From positions 186,001 to 250,000 of the forward strand of contig ML133376.1 in assembly GCA_003864495.1 (NCBI GenBank): a DNA stretch of 64,000 bases, written 5' to 3'. Made by a program: the position numbers and the translations under genes. The notes under the pieces are model-generated. The model was not told where the DNA came from and did no database searches. It saw nothing but the letters and a program-made list of their open reading frames with translations. The first letter of the stretch is position 1. Each line of letters opens with the position of its first letter. This DNA is from Nemopilema nomurai. Taxonomy: Eukaryota > Cnidaria > Scyphozoa > Rhizostomeae > Rhizostomatidae. Shown one piece after another: positions 24,460 to 37,200 of this stretch.

Positions 24460-25263
24460 GTTTACCTAACATTATCTTGTGGAGATAACAAAGGAAACCA
24501 GCCATAGACGAATATTAAATCATTAACAAGGAGTTAGTCTAAGCGCCTCTAAAGAAATTCATAGGCTTCGGACTGATTCGGTCCCAAACGAATTCCGAGG
24601 CAATTTGTTCGCAAACCTACAAAAGAAAAATCTTCTTCATCAAAATCTGCAAATGAATGAAAAAGCAGTGTCATACCACGATCAATAAACAAGAACAAAA
24701 GTACTATTACTTCTATTAACATCTATTACTTCAGAACAGGTTTACATGGAGATAATTCTAGCCAGTAGGGATGCTATTGAACTGATATTTTTAAGTCTTA
24801 ATCGTGGATCATACTAGCATGCAGCCAACTTAAAAATTCACCACGCTATTCCACCACGACAAACGGGCACGTGGCTATACTTTGGATAAATCGTAGCAGC
24901 CATGTAAGTTAAAAGAAGAACAGGTCTAGGCATGGTAAGTACCACTAAATATTATTGCTTGGTTATTATGAAGTAAAAACTGAGGCACTGTTTGGTACGT
25001 AACAGACTATCAGTTCCTTCCGTATCAGGAAAAAATCGAATTCTGAGGGGCGGGTTAATTGGTGATTTAAGATTCAAGTGCGCCTATAATCTCGTTGTTG
25101 TTGTTGTGAAGTAGCGATGATGAAGTGCTCTTAAGTTGCCAGTTACTCAAGAGGGGTGTTCAATTTCAAAATTGACTTGCGGTTATTCAAAACTGACTTG
25201 CGGTTATTGACTCAACGATACAACGAGTAAATAAAGATATTTTACTCACTGAATGATTTAGTT

Positions 25264-28200
25264 CTATTGTCCTTCTTGGGCACTTGTATCAGCAGCTTCT
25301 TTCAGCGCCTAAAAAGGGGGAGGGTGGTTATAGAGGAAAAACTGAACAGTAAAGGGTAGCATCAACGAGGAAACAGTTTACAAGGTGTTTGAGCTCCAGG
25401 TACAACAACTCCGCATATACATGAACTTCGAATACAAATAAGCTCCGGGCATAGATAAGCTCCGGACATTGATCAGTTCCGGACAAAGAATGATCAAAGA
25501 TGTTTCTGCAGAAACAAAAGAAGCACATTAAAGTGGATTACTTCACATACTTCACACGAAGGTGTGACTGAAGCCTTAGGAAATAATTGCAAAGACAGAT
25601 TGGCTACCTGCTGTAGGTCCTCGCTAACTTCTCCTTCGCCTGATATAACTATCTTCTGTTCTGTGGAAGTTGTTATTACTTCGGTTGTCTACAAGAAATC
25701 CAGGAAATCGTGTCAATAAATAATACTTACGGGGGTCAAATGAAATAAAAATACCAATGAAACGTGCATTACAGGCATGTATTACTCAGTGTAATTCCAA
25801 TGGCTCGAAAGGTCGAGAGTCTAGTTGTCTATATTTTTACTATAGAATGAAAGCCTAGGCCTGGTGTAAGGTGAAGCCTGGAAGCCTTGTGGTTGCTCCT
25901 AATGAGTGTTGTATATCTGTGGTACACGCTTTTTTTATAAGGAACCTACCCCAAGGCCTAGTTCCAAAAGTTCCTCATTCGTAGACCTTAAATCATCAGA
26001 TTTTAGTACCAAAAGTTCCTTAAAAGTTCCTTAAGTTCTCACTTTCGGTGCTTTGACTACAAAAGCCTTAACACTCAATATGCGGAAAGTACTCAATGAA
26101 GCACTTGACACATGAATAGCAAACAATCTATGCGAGTATTCGCTGCAAATGAACGGAGCCGGCTTTTAAGTTCTTGATGCTTGCAGTTATAAGAATATTT
26201 CAAATCCAAAAGTTCCTTAGGGATTTCATTTTTAGTAGTATAAGTTCTTTAAATATTTCGGTCTTCTACATGTAGGTTCCTTATAAAAAAAGCGTGTATT
26301 TTCTGAAAATTTGTTCTTGAATCACACATCCTCCATTAAACTTCGCACTGAAAATTCAAGTTAGGAGAGAAATATGCTACTCACAATTACTTTCGATATC
26401 GTTGTTTCGCTTGCTGTGCTAGTCATCCGCTCAAACTCTTCGCCGGCATCCCCATCATTGGTGATAATAACAGTGTGTGTCTCAACCTCTGGTGGATATT
26501 GTTGAGACGACACGACCTCCGTTGTTTCAATCACCGTAGTACTAGCTGATGGGGAAGTCATTATTGTTTCGGTAACAACACCAGGGGGTGGTGTAGGGAA
26601 CGTTGTTTCATCGGTAACGTCCATTGATGTTTCGGGGGTTGCATCCGAATGGTTGATGATATCCGGAGGGGGAGATGTGATTATCGTAGTCGGTGCGCTT
26701 TCGGCAGGCGAAACAGAGATTGTTTGCGTCGAAACGAGAACGTCATCTTAAAAAAGCAACAGAAAGAACTTGTGAAGCCAAAGTGAAATAATTAATAGAA
26801 ATGATAAACGCGGTTATAGATATTATATACTTATCAAATTATTCTACTGAGTAACAACACTTGCAATCTATCAACGAGGAAGGTTTTTTGCCTACAATAC
26901 AACTAGAGTCATGCACCTCTTCAAATAACCATCGCCAAATGTATAGCCATGGATAAATGCACTTGAACACAATTACAACGAAGGGAACTAAAATTATCAA
27001 ATGTCCCTGGATACCACGACATTAAAAGCTACCTATAAACCAAATTAAGCCTATTAATTTAACTAAAAAATAGGTTTCCTTAATAGGATTTAACAGGAAT
27101 ACTAAATTATATACTGCCGCTAAAAACTCTTTGATAGCAGGATGCAATGTTAGTAGCAAGAAGAAAACAGGCAAAAGGATAATTGTTCAAGTGCAAACTC
27201 AAGATGATGTTATACAGATAAAAATCCGCTTTTTCAAAATTCTCTTCAGTGGCCTTTCATCCACAAACTTGATACTTCAGAAACTGAACTGGGTAAATGA
27301 CGAAACTAGTCGAGAAGCATGGAGAATGTCTATCAAACCAAAAAATTCCTAATTAAATAGCAAGTTGCAATATCGTTATACAAGTGAAAAAGAACCTTGC
27401 CATTTTGACTAAGTTTACTTCAAAGTTGTTGCAGAAAAATGTGAGGGCAGAAAAGCGACATGTAAAAAATTTCATTGTCCACCTATACTAGAGGACTGGG
27501 GACTACGACGTCATTCATGAAATCGACCCGATCCTGGCTATCAATCACGACTGTGCCAAAACCCTTGACAGGGGACCACAGACAGTCTGGCCCTATCGGC
27601 ACTCACACTCATTTACCTAGCGACTTGGAGCGTTGCTTCAGAAAGGCAGCCAATGTTGAATCGTACTCCTGCTTCAACCGGCCTAAATGACAGCTTTCTG
27701 AGGACGATTTTTTCTTAGCTTGTTGGCCTTCACTTGCTGGCTTTCGTTTCTGCGACTGCTTTTTAATCTTCGCGAAAGAAGATTTAGATTTTCTGTCCTT
27801 ACAGGGGGATCCAATTACTACAGACTCTTCATTCGAAAAAACATCATCTTTGTTACTTTCCTGACCAAGTGGAAATGACAAATTGGGGCAAGAATCAAAG
27901 TGCTTTCGCTCTCTTGATCTTCCTTCATGAAACTGTTTCTCTTCAAAATCACCATTCACGGACAATTCATTATAATCGGTTTCTTTTTGATATGATACAT
28001 TAAAGTCTGATTGGTCCACCTTCTCGAAAGATGGTGTCTCTTCCACTGGAACACCAGCCACTGGACCACCAGCGGGCCCTTGCGTCACTCTGTCCACTTC
28101 GCAACCATCAGCAGCAGATGGCCCTAGGTGGTCTTTTTCAATTACATCTCCATTCCTTTGCTCCATATTATCGTCCTTAGGCATCAGTTCGACGCCTTCA

Positions 28201-31200
28201 ACGTACTCCGAATCCCTAGACTTACAATCACTTCGAAGTTCATCTTCCGCCACAACACTCTCTCCACTCGCTGCCGCGTCCAGTTTCAAATCACTCAATT
28301 CCCCACACACTGTTTCATTCTCTCTGAATCCCGGTCCATTATCTCTCTCTATATACTCTATTTCGCTTGGTTCCATGTCAACTGGTTCATCTGGACCAAT
28401 ACTTCCCGCTTCTTCGCCAGGGCTACCATTAGGCCGCTTATCTGGTGGCTCGCCTTCTAACCAATTCAAATTAAATCCATCACAAACACCATTCACGCGC
28501 ATTTCCGAATTCAAACTCTCCTCCACAGCTTCTCTAGCTGCTTCGCAAGGGCGATGATTCATCACTGGCCCTGTGGGATCAGTATTCGCTTCAAAATGAA
28601 GAACGGGTGTCGCAGTGCACGTGATCAGATCAGGTGGTACTGTCTCAAAAACATCGTTCTTCCATCCTTTGGTATGATTCATGTTATTGCATTCCACTGA
28701 GCGATGATCTTTATCCAGAACCACCTCCGGCGCCGCAACATTGACCAAAAGCAGCTCTCTGTTTCGAGGCTCTTCGCTTATGCTCAAGAAACCGCGCTCC
28801 TTCAACTTAAAGACATCAAAATTCGAAATGTGGTCAAACGATTCCGAGGCTCTGAAGCTCCTCCGCTGCTTCAATACGACTTTGCCCCACAGCTGCTCCA
28901 CGTTGTCTTTATCAATATAACCTATAATTGGGCAATAAACATTTAACTGGTTTACTTTGAACGTCCTTCTATGAATACCGTTTCGTCGTATCTCTTGCCT
29001 CCTGTTGACTTGTGTAGTTGACCTGTTGACTTCTCTCGAAATGCAACAAATTTACCCGCCCTTGACTGAAAAAGCTTGTTTTTATTCTTAGACAAGGGCG
29101 TGGGCACCCAGTTCTGTTACAGATTACTCGCGTGTAAAACGCGCATTTTACGCACACGTTTAGCATCTGACAATCGGTGTTTAGACTTTAAGTGACTAGA
29201 TTCAGCTACGTGGAGGCTTATGTCTCACAACTAGTCCCAGATTCACCCGAAACTGGAGACGAGGCACGCGAGCTTGGCTGGATAAACGTCTCTGCGAAGG
29301 AGCACTCTTTATTATTTATTTTTCTCGATCAGCTAAGCAAAGGTGATTTCAGATTGTTAAAACGACGATTCTATTTACGTTTATTCTAAATCTACTCGAA
29401 CACGGAGCTAAGAGACTAATCTACATTTCAAGGGTGGAAATTCTGCGAAATGGCACTTAAGTTGGTTAAAATGATCAGTGACGTAGCGGCCTAAATCTGT
29501 TCTTAGCTCGCCATAACCACCAGTTTAACAACAAACTGCCATTGCATTTTCCTTTCGAAGAAATATCTTCAGACTCAACTCTTCCGTTACGTCACTGATA
29601 TCAATGCGTGCGAACTCACTCACATTCTTGTTACATTTAGAAGATAAGCTGCAGCTATTTGGCTTGAAGTTTACCTGTTGGCTACCATTTAAAACACGTT
29701 TGACTGTTTGGAAATTTCATGATAAATAATGAAAGTATTGGTTGGGCTGCCATACAGAGAGAGAGAGGTCGTCTTACAAATACATTCAAAATTTAACAGT
29801 TCATTTGCACTAAATTTGCAGCCGACTGACAAGAGCTTTCGCCAATATTTGCAGCTATTTGCAGTTATTTCGTCAATATTTATATCTGCTATCACAAACT
29901 GGATTTCGATGACTTAATTTCCAAACATAAATCAACTCGAATCACCACAAACCACAACAGCTGCAGAAAAACATGTAAGACAACAAAGATTGGCCTAAGA
30001 GGAGACCACAGTCAGCACCTGTGGCAACTATGTTAACAAACAGGGTCACAAAATACAGTATCATTAACAAAGAAAGAATAACTGGTCGGGAAATTATAAA
30101 AAATTCTAGACAGAAGATTCATGGGTGGGTAAAGACTCAAGTCGCAAATCCATCGCAAATCCATAACTTTGTAGACTGTGTGCTAAGAAATATCTGGGGA
30201 CGGATTAGAGCGAATGCTAGGAAGGGGAACAAAAGAAAAAGCAGTAGACTCAATGAAAAATAATGCAGTATATAAAAATCACAAAAGTCTTCGAATGAAG
30301 ATATGAGAGAAAGGTATTTCAAAATTATGCTTGCAAGAACCAAAGGGCAAGTGGAGCAAAATAAAGAAGAGATGACCGCCTTAATAGAGAGACATGTGTA
30401 TCTTTTCAAAAAAGAAGTGCAAGTTTAAAGTCTACAGCAATTGTAACTTGCCTCATCATTGGAGATTGGGTCTAATTGTTTAAATTAATCGTGCAATGAT
30501 AAAATTAAACGAGAATGAAAAGCTAATCTAGTTACTTTGTCGCGCTGTAATTGTTGATCGGAAGTTGGGAAAAGCAAATGTATTACGTCGTTAGTGCAAA
30601 CGGAGAGGTCTGAAATTGCAACAGTTAACTACTGCTAGTTATGTTTAGTTAAAACGGCCGTATAATCCTCGTTGATACTATTGTCTTCTGCATTGAACAG
30701 AATACCTGGCTCATTAAATTCACGGGAATAGATCATTTGCAAGCATTCAATTGCATTAATATAGAGAATCAGTGCACTTGGGGAACAACAACATTTAGGC
30801 CTGTTTTCAGAAACTTCAAGGGCCGCTATCAGGCCACTTTTCAAACTGGTAAACAAAAAGAAGGCTGGGTTTGGGTGATTACGTCATCGCAGGAATGATA
30901 AGATTACGTATTGGCAACAAGGAATATACGGCCTCGCAATTAGATTTGGTTACTTTGAATTTTTTAATTGGTGCATAATTAACATGCTATATTAACAAGC
31001 AGTTAAAGCTTAGGTTTAGATGTTAAATCATTAGAGATGAGGCAATTGGTGCAGTTAGAATTCGTGCTTTTTCAGGCAGTCTACCAAGCCAAGAGAAGGC
31101 AGGAGGTAGTTCCAGTGCAGTTATGTGCAGTCTTAATGTCGCAAAGTGTGTGTAACATTTAAAACTGTAAAACAATGGCGAGTTTTCATTGTCCTTTTCA

Positions 31201-34200
31201 AAAGAGTCTAAAAATTTTCAGGAACATAAACATCTGCATCAAAACATAGGAGAAACAAGTAGTTGCAAACTTCTATATCTAGTCTAAAGTCTATATAATT
31301 TTACAAAAACAACACAGGCCAAAACATTCTTACCTTCAAGAAACTAAATATTTCGAGCAAACAATGAAAGCCCACCATCTAGCAATTATCGTAGAAAGTG
31401 TTAAGTGCATTAGTACGTAGAAAATATTATTTCTAAAATCTATGCATTAAACAGATATTTGGTTAAGAGTAGAGAAAGGCCTGTCGACCTGCATGAAAAC
31501 AGAACAGAAAAGATCTCTCTTGCAAACTAAAATTCCCAAAGTATGCGACCAGAAGGTTTTTCAATGTTATTTTGATCATTCTGCGTATAGACTTTGATGG
31601 AAGAAGTGAGATGTTCAATGGTTAGCAATTGCAATTCCTTCAAAAACATGACAATGCAAAGAAGATTTTTGGTGGTTTTAGACTCCAATGGGCATGAGTA
31701 AATGTTTGGTTTTTTGATACTCATTCAGAAGACGATTTCATCACAATGTAATTTCGTGGTAAACAGGCTTCCATTCATGTGAAGTTTTTGCAGATTTGAG
31801 AATTTTTGCAAAACATAGAAAAACTAGAGTCAGAAAGTTTGGCGAACTTTCCTGCAATTGCTTGACAATGGACATATGTGAGAATGGAATGCTCTGGGTT
31901 TACTGAGTGCAAGGTTCGTGATATTTGATGGAATATGACAAAAGGTATCGAATGAAAGGCTGTCTAAACCTGGTTGTGCGCTTAGGAGCCAAGACAACGG
32001 AAACTCTACGTCATTGAAGGTTATCAATTCCTTTTCCAGTTCAAAGTTCAAAGTTCAAAATTCAAAGTTCAAGGTTCAAAGTTCAACATGCTAGATGTAA
32101 CGATGTGCAACATGCAAAGTGCTAGAAAAATAGGCCAAATTCATACCTGATTTCGTTCTTTGCGTCGTCGGGGTCTCGGAATCGAAAACAATGGTTGTCG
32201 TTGTTACTTCTGGAATGGGGAACTTGCTGACATCTTCCATTTTGTCAATTGGGCTCGATTCGGATGACAAGGAGCCGGTCCGCAGCTCACAGGCTGATGC
32301 GGGGCGAGCCTCCGCAGAGGTGATCTGGCCTGATTTATCTGGGTTGAAGACAACAGGCTTGGCTCTTATCGGAGGAGGGACCTTTGTCTTCTTCACCTGA
32401 AAGGAGCAAATATTTTTAAATTAAGGATGAACAGTGATCTCTGATAAAAATGGTCGAGACTTTACACGAAAAGTTTACATTTCCCTTTTCTGGTGAAAGA
32501 TAGCTTCCCATCTCCTAATTCAATGTTGAATGCATGTCCTTGGACCGTATGTCACTGAAAAATGATTCCAATATTGATCCAGGGGGGCGCGGAAAATTTG
32601 AATTTATTGGGCAACATAATGCTCGAAGCTTCTTTTCAAAGTGGCTAAAATCTTCTGAAAAGTATAGTTGTCCAGGCCAGAGCCAGAGTGATTTGCAAAA
32701 CTACAAATTTTCAGAAACCGATTTTCAAAGCTTGCTATGGATCGAAATTGCAAATGAGGAGCAGCCATCTGTTTGGTGCTCAAATTCCATAGAAGATTAT
32801 CACGAACTTATATGAACAAATACGGCACCAATAAGCTCTTCTTTTTTCACGATAGACGGGAAGAATTGACTTACCTCAGGCCTTTCTACATTTGCGAAAC
32901 TCGTGGACCGGGTTGGCACGACCCCTTTCGTATCATCAGTTGAGCTGTACACACGTGACCTTCTTCTCTCTTCGATCTCTTCGTCCTCTATAATCTTTAT
33001 CGTTTCATGGCGTCCAATCAAACTCTTCACGAAACCATGTTGGCCTTGCTCCACGCCTGTAAACAAACTCGAAGCTAACTAAACGCACCAGGAAAAAAAT
33101 TACGTCTAGGCGAAACACATCAATAAAAAAAGCAAAGTGCCATAATTAGGCTTTTGGCCAAGACGGGCAAAGCACGTTGCTTACAACACAAAAAGGAGGC
33201 TGACTCATTAGTGGCCTGTGCCATTTGGTGGGCCTCTTCATTTGTGACAATCTTCAATCTCTTCCCTGGCACATTGCATCCCAGTCTCTAAAGCAACACC
33301 AAATTTCTTGCCAGCTCCATCCTTCATTTCTCTAACCCTATTCAATCCTGTTTCTACCCTTCCATTTCATCGTTAACATTTGATTTCCAACTGCTTCATT
33401 CATACATTAACCCCATCAAACAGCCCCACCCAGCACAGACAGTCCACCATAGCCCCCTAACTGTAAACGACATACATACCCGACTCATCTTTCAGCGAAT
33501 ACTCGATCTTCGATTTCTCTTCCTCTATTTCCGCCTGTTGTCTTGTAACACTTTCGTCATGCAGCCCCCCTGAGGAGTAGGCACGAAGCAACTCTTCCTT
33601 AGTGATAAGTGGCACATATTTCCTAACTTTCCGGGGCATGGTGCGCGAACCTGCTCCGGGACTGTAATCAAAGTCAAGGTCATTGCCATAACTACGCCGG
33701 ATGTAGCCACTGGTCCGCTCTGGTGGCGGGCGACGGACGAATTTGCGGTCAAGCGTCTTCGCCTTTCGGGTATCCACAACCTGTGATTAATTGTTGTCAT
33801 ATAAAGACGGGGAGTGACACAGACCTGGATAATCTTACAAGAAAAAGGTCATCTATCTCTTACATCTAGAGCGATGTCTAGCAAACAGGTTTTGCATCAG
33901 AATAATCAATGCCAAAGTGTTTTGTGGTACAAAGTTTCTGTAAGTACCTTAAGCAGGCAAAAACTGGTTCCGCTATTTCTAACTATTATAATCCATGACA
34001 ATATTAAATTTCAATAATCAGTGTATTCAAACATGGACCTATACTCCGATTCATTAGAAACACACTAAATAGCTGTGCTTCACAATTGGGCGTTTTCAGC
34101 TCGACAACGACTAGTAGAAATCAAACGAAATCAAACGTGACGATTCATGCCGGTCATGATACTTACAGGAAGCGTATCGAGGGACTGGGTCTTCTCCGTC

Positions 34201-37200
34201 TTCGACGAATCAACGTCATCCCCATCGTCGTCGCCCCTCCTTTCGTCGTCCTCGTCTTCGTCGTCCGGTCGGTTCAGTTCCTCGTCCAACTCCCTCATGA
34301 ACTGCGACGGCATTGGCGATGTTTTGATCAAAAACGTATCCATGCCTCGTATGCCGAATTCCTTATCGAACTCCTCGTTGCCCGTCGATAGCGAAATCTC
34401 TTGCAGCTCCGGACTCATTGCTCTAATCCTCCTCGCCTCCTCCTCAGCTTCAATCTCCTTTTGCCGCTTCTCAAACGCCTCTTGGTCCTTGCGCTTTTGC
34501 TCCTCCTCCTTCCACTTTCTTCGAAGCGCAGCTTCACGCTCATTTCGCGCTCTAAGTAAAAAGACACCCATTTTAAAAATCATATTGATATAACACCGCT
34601 CTTCCTTATAGATAAGCAAATAAATCGATTCATTTAAAAAGTGCAAAGAGAATTGTGAAAAAATTGCTCAAGTTAAGAAACACAAACGACAAATGTAAGC
34701 CTGCGATTAGGGAGGTGGTGAGGTGGGAATGGGAAGAATCTTTATGCATCAAGTTAATGCCATGGCAAATAAACTGCACTATACAAATTCACTAACTATT
34801 AAATTTTATGGTCATTGTAAATCCTTGCATTAAATGAAAATATTAGACAAAGGAAACTAAAATGAAGCAGTCTAACAATCAAAAACTTAACTTATGCTCC
34901 TATTGACTATAATGACTAAAATCAAAACAAGTTCATATCACTTCAGTTCTGTCATGTGCTCGTGTAGAGGGATGCTTTTGAAGCTGATACTTTTGTCTCA
35001 AGGCGTTAACTAAGAAACCGATAGCCACCTTCCTGTAGACACTTACTTCCATGTGGTCTTCCATTATAAGTGTTCAAATTTGAGGACAAAATTAGGGTAC
35101 AGCAACTTCGAAGCAATCCCCATACCTTATTTCTTCTTGCCTTTGCAACTCCTCTTCAATCTCCCTTTGTTTCAGCTCTGCTTCCCTCTCTTCCTTTGTC
35201 AATATCTTCACTGTCTCCTGCCTTTCAGTGTTGTAAACAAGCACCTTGGTGGGCGCTTTCGGTTCGGTCTCGTTTTCGATATCCTCTCGCATGAGAGGTT
35301 TCACCGCGGCACTGGGCTTCTTGGAACCAGCTCTAAAAAATTGGAATTCGAATAAACGTACAAAAAAGTAATCAAAATCCAGTTAGCTCGAATTATAATA
35401 AACTGCATTTCACGAATCAACAACGTTGCAATCTTCGTGTTTTGTGGTTGCAACGGCCCTCGTGGTTTGCGTGCGTGAAGCCATCGAGCTCGTGGAACAC
35501 TCAGGCTTGTGCTTATAATCCCAGAGACACTGGCGCAAAAGCGAGCTAAATACGAACCTTATGTCTGCAAGGGACATTGGCTTGACTTCAGTCTCCTCGT
35601 CCACCGAGTCGTCTTTCTTTTCTTCTGTGACAATCGTTTCTTCGGTGATGACGGTACTGTGGAGAAGTGGATCAAAAGTCAATCACCCTTGATCAAATCA
35701 AATCAAAATTCAATCACCCTTGATCAAATCAAATCAAAATTCAATCACCCTTGATCAAATTAAATCACAAGTCAATCACCCTTATCAAAAGGGTTGACAT
35801 CTGGAGTTAGAAGATTGGCTGACCCTGAAAACGGGGGTACGCAACATTAAATAATAGGCCCAAGCAGGCAACAGAGGTGAACTTTCCTCGCAGCCACCGG
35901 CCTATTTACAGTAGAAAATGATGCACTCATTCCATAAGCAAGCAACACCGTTGAAGCAGACTCACAGCTTGTCCATGCTATTTCCCGCATTCAATTGCTA
36001 TATCGCTCTACTTAAAACCATCTGATTAAGAGAAGATGATATCTCGAAAATCCTCATCTCCATACAATTGCTTGCACACTCGCTTGACGCTTTGAACACA
36101 GGCAAAGCAAAATGATATGATCACATGCTAGCCTTGCTATTATAAGTCATTGTTTCAGATGGTTTCACTCTTTTAACACAAACCAAGAATATTGTGGCTA
36201 CAGCGTAACCCTGAATCTCCACTAAACGATTGGCTTTCTTTAACATGTACGTACGAGTCCCACCCCCTGAAAATGCCACTAGTCTGATTCCCAAAGATTC
36301 GTAGACACCTATGCATTATTGATAAGTTCAAGAAAATTATTACCAATATCCTCTATCTGAAAAGAAGATCTAGAATAAAGCACATCGGTTTTCTATTGCT
36401 GACAGCCAAACAGATAGACTTAAATGGATTCATTCTTTTCAGAAAAATACTGCCAATGCAAACATATGCTAGAATTATCTCCCAAAGCTTAGTTAAATAA
36501 TGGCCAGAAAAAATAAGCAGAAAATTTCCGTTACGGCGAATACTTGCTTTAAATGTAAATACAAAACACGAAAGAAAGGATAAACTAAAGCACACATCAA
36601 AGCTTCTCCCTTTTCCAATCTCAACGAAGAAAATCTATACTCAAGTTCACTGACCATATCTATGACTAGCTAGCATTTTAAGTATCGCTTTAGAGTCGTT
36701 AGAAAAATTGCAAGATCAAAAGATCGTCGCATTCCCAAGAGGGAGAATTTGAAATGGACCGAATCATACAAGGCAAACTGTGTGTTACCACGTGGTCACT
36801 GATAGAACGTGAAAGCCTGAGAGTGGTCATATACAGTTGTTTTATCTTTGCAGGCAACTTAAAAAACTCTTGCTTTATGACAGGTTAACTTTAGGTCTAT
36901 GAAAATTCTTTTCTTCATAAAGCTAACCTCTCTAATGTTGTTACAATGAGCATGAAGAACATGCTAATATCTTCAGGCGAAATGTTTCTCACTGAAACCA
37001 GGGGGTAACCAAAATCAAGACTGTACGCTTACAGTCAGCCTAATTAGCTTTCCAATCCCTTAAATTAATATTGTGACTTCAAATACGCGCTGGGTAAACT
37101 TTCACTGCCTTCCGTTAGGTCATTACCACGTGCTGGCACTGTACTGCGAATTCCATTTCCAACTAATTAACATCTTCAGCATTAATATTGCAAAAGGCTT

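Larger units (their letters stand above)
28922..32146 (-). other. Intron 21 of the 4.1 gene
   Basis: A 3.2-kb intron between exon 21 and the giant exon 22. It contains an imperfect inverted repeat (29472-29601) and a TTCAAAG array (32038-32085). Several short open frames show no domain or splice support. No other gene seen. Confidence 0.7.

Noticed and set aside
28128..28460. + strand open frame of 110 codons
   Set aside because: Lies entirely opposite the giant 4.1 exon and shows no domain; a shadow frame.
27609..28901. 430-codon - strand frame as an independent single-exon gene
   Set aside because: The frame extends upstream to a splice acceptor without an ATG and ends at a donor in matching phase, so it is better explained as exon 22 of the 4.1 gene.
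34147..34593. Ser-rich + strand open frame of about 148 codons
   Set aside because: Shadow of the acidic coiled-coil exon 18 of the 4.1 gene on the opposite strand.
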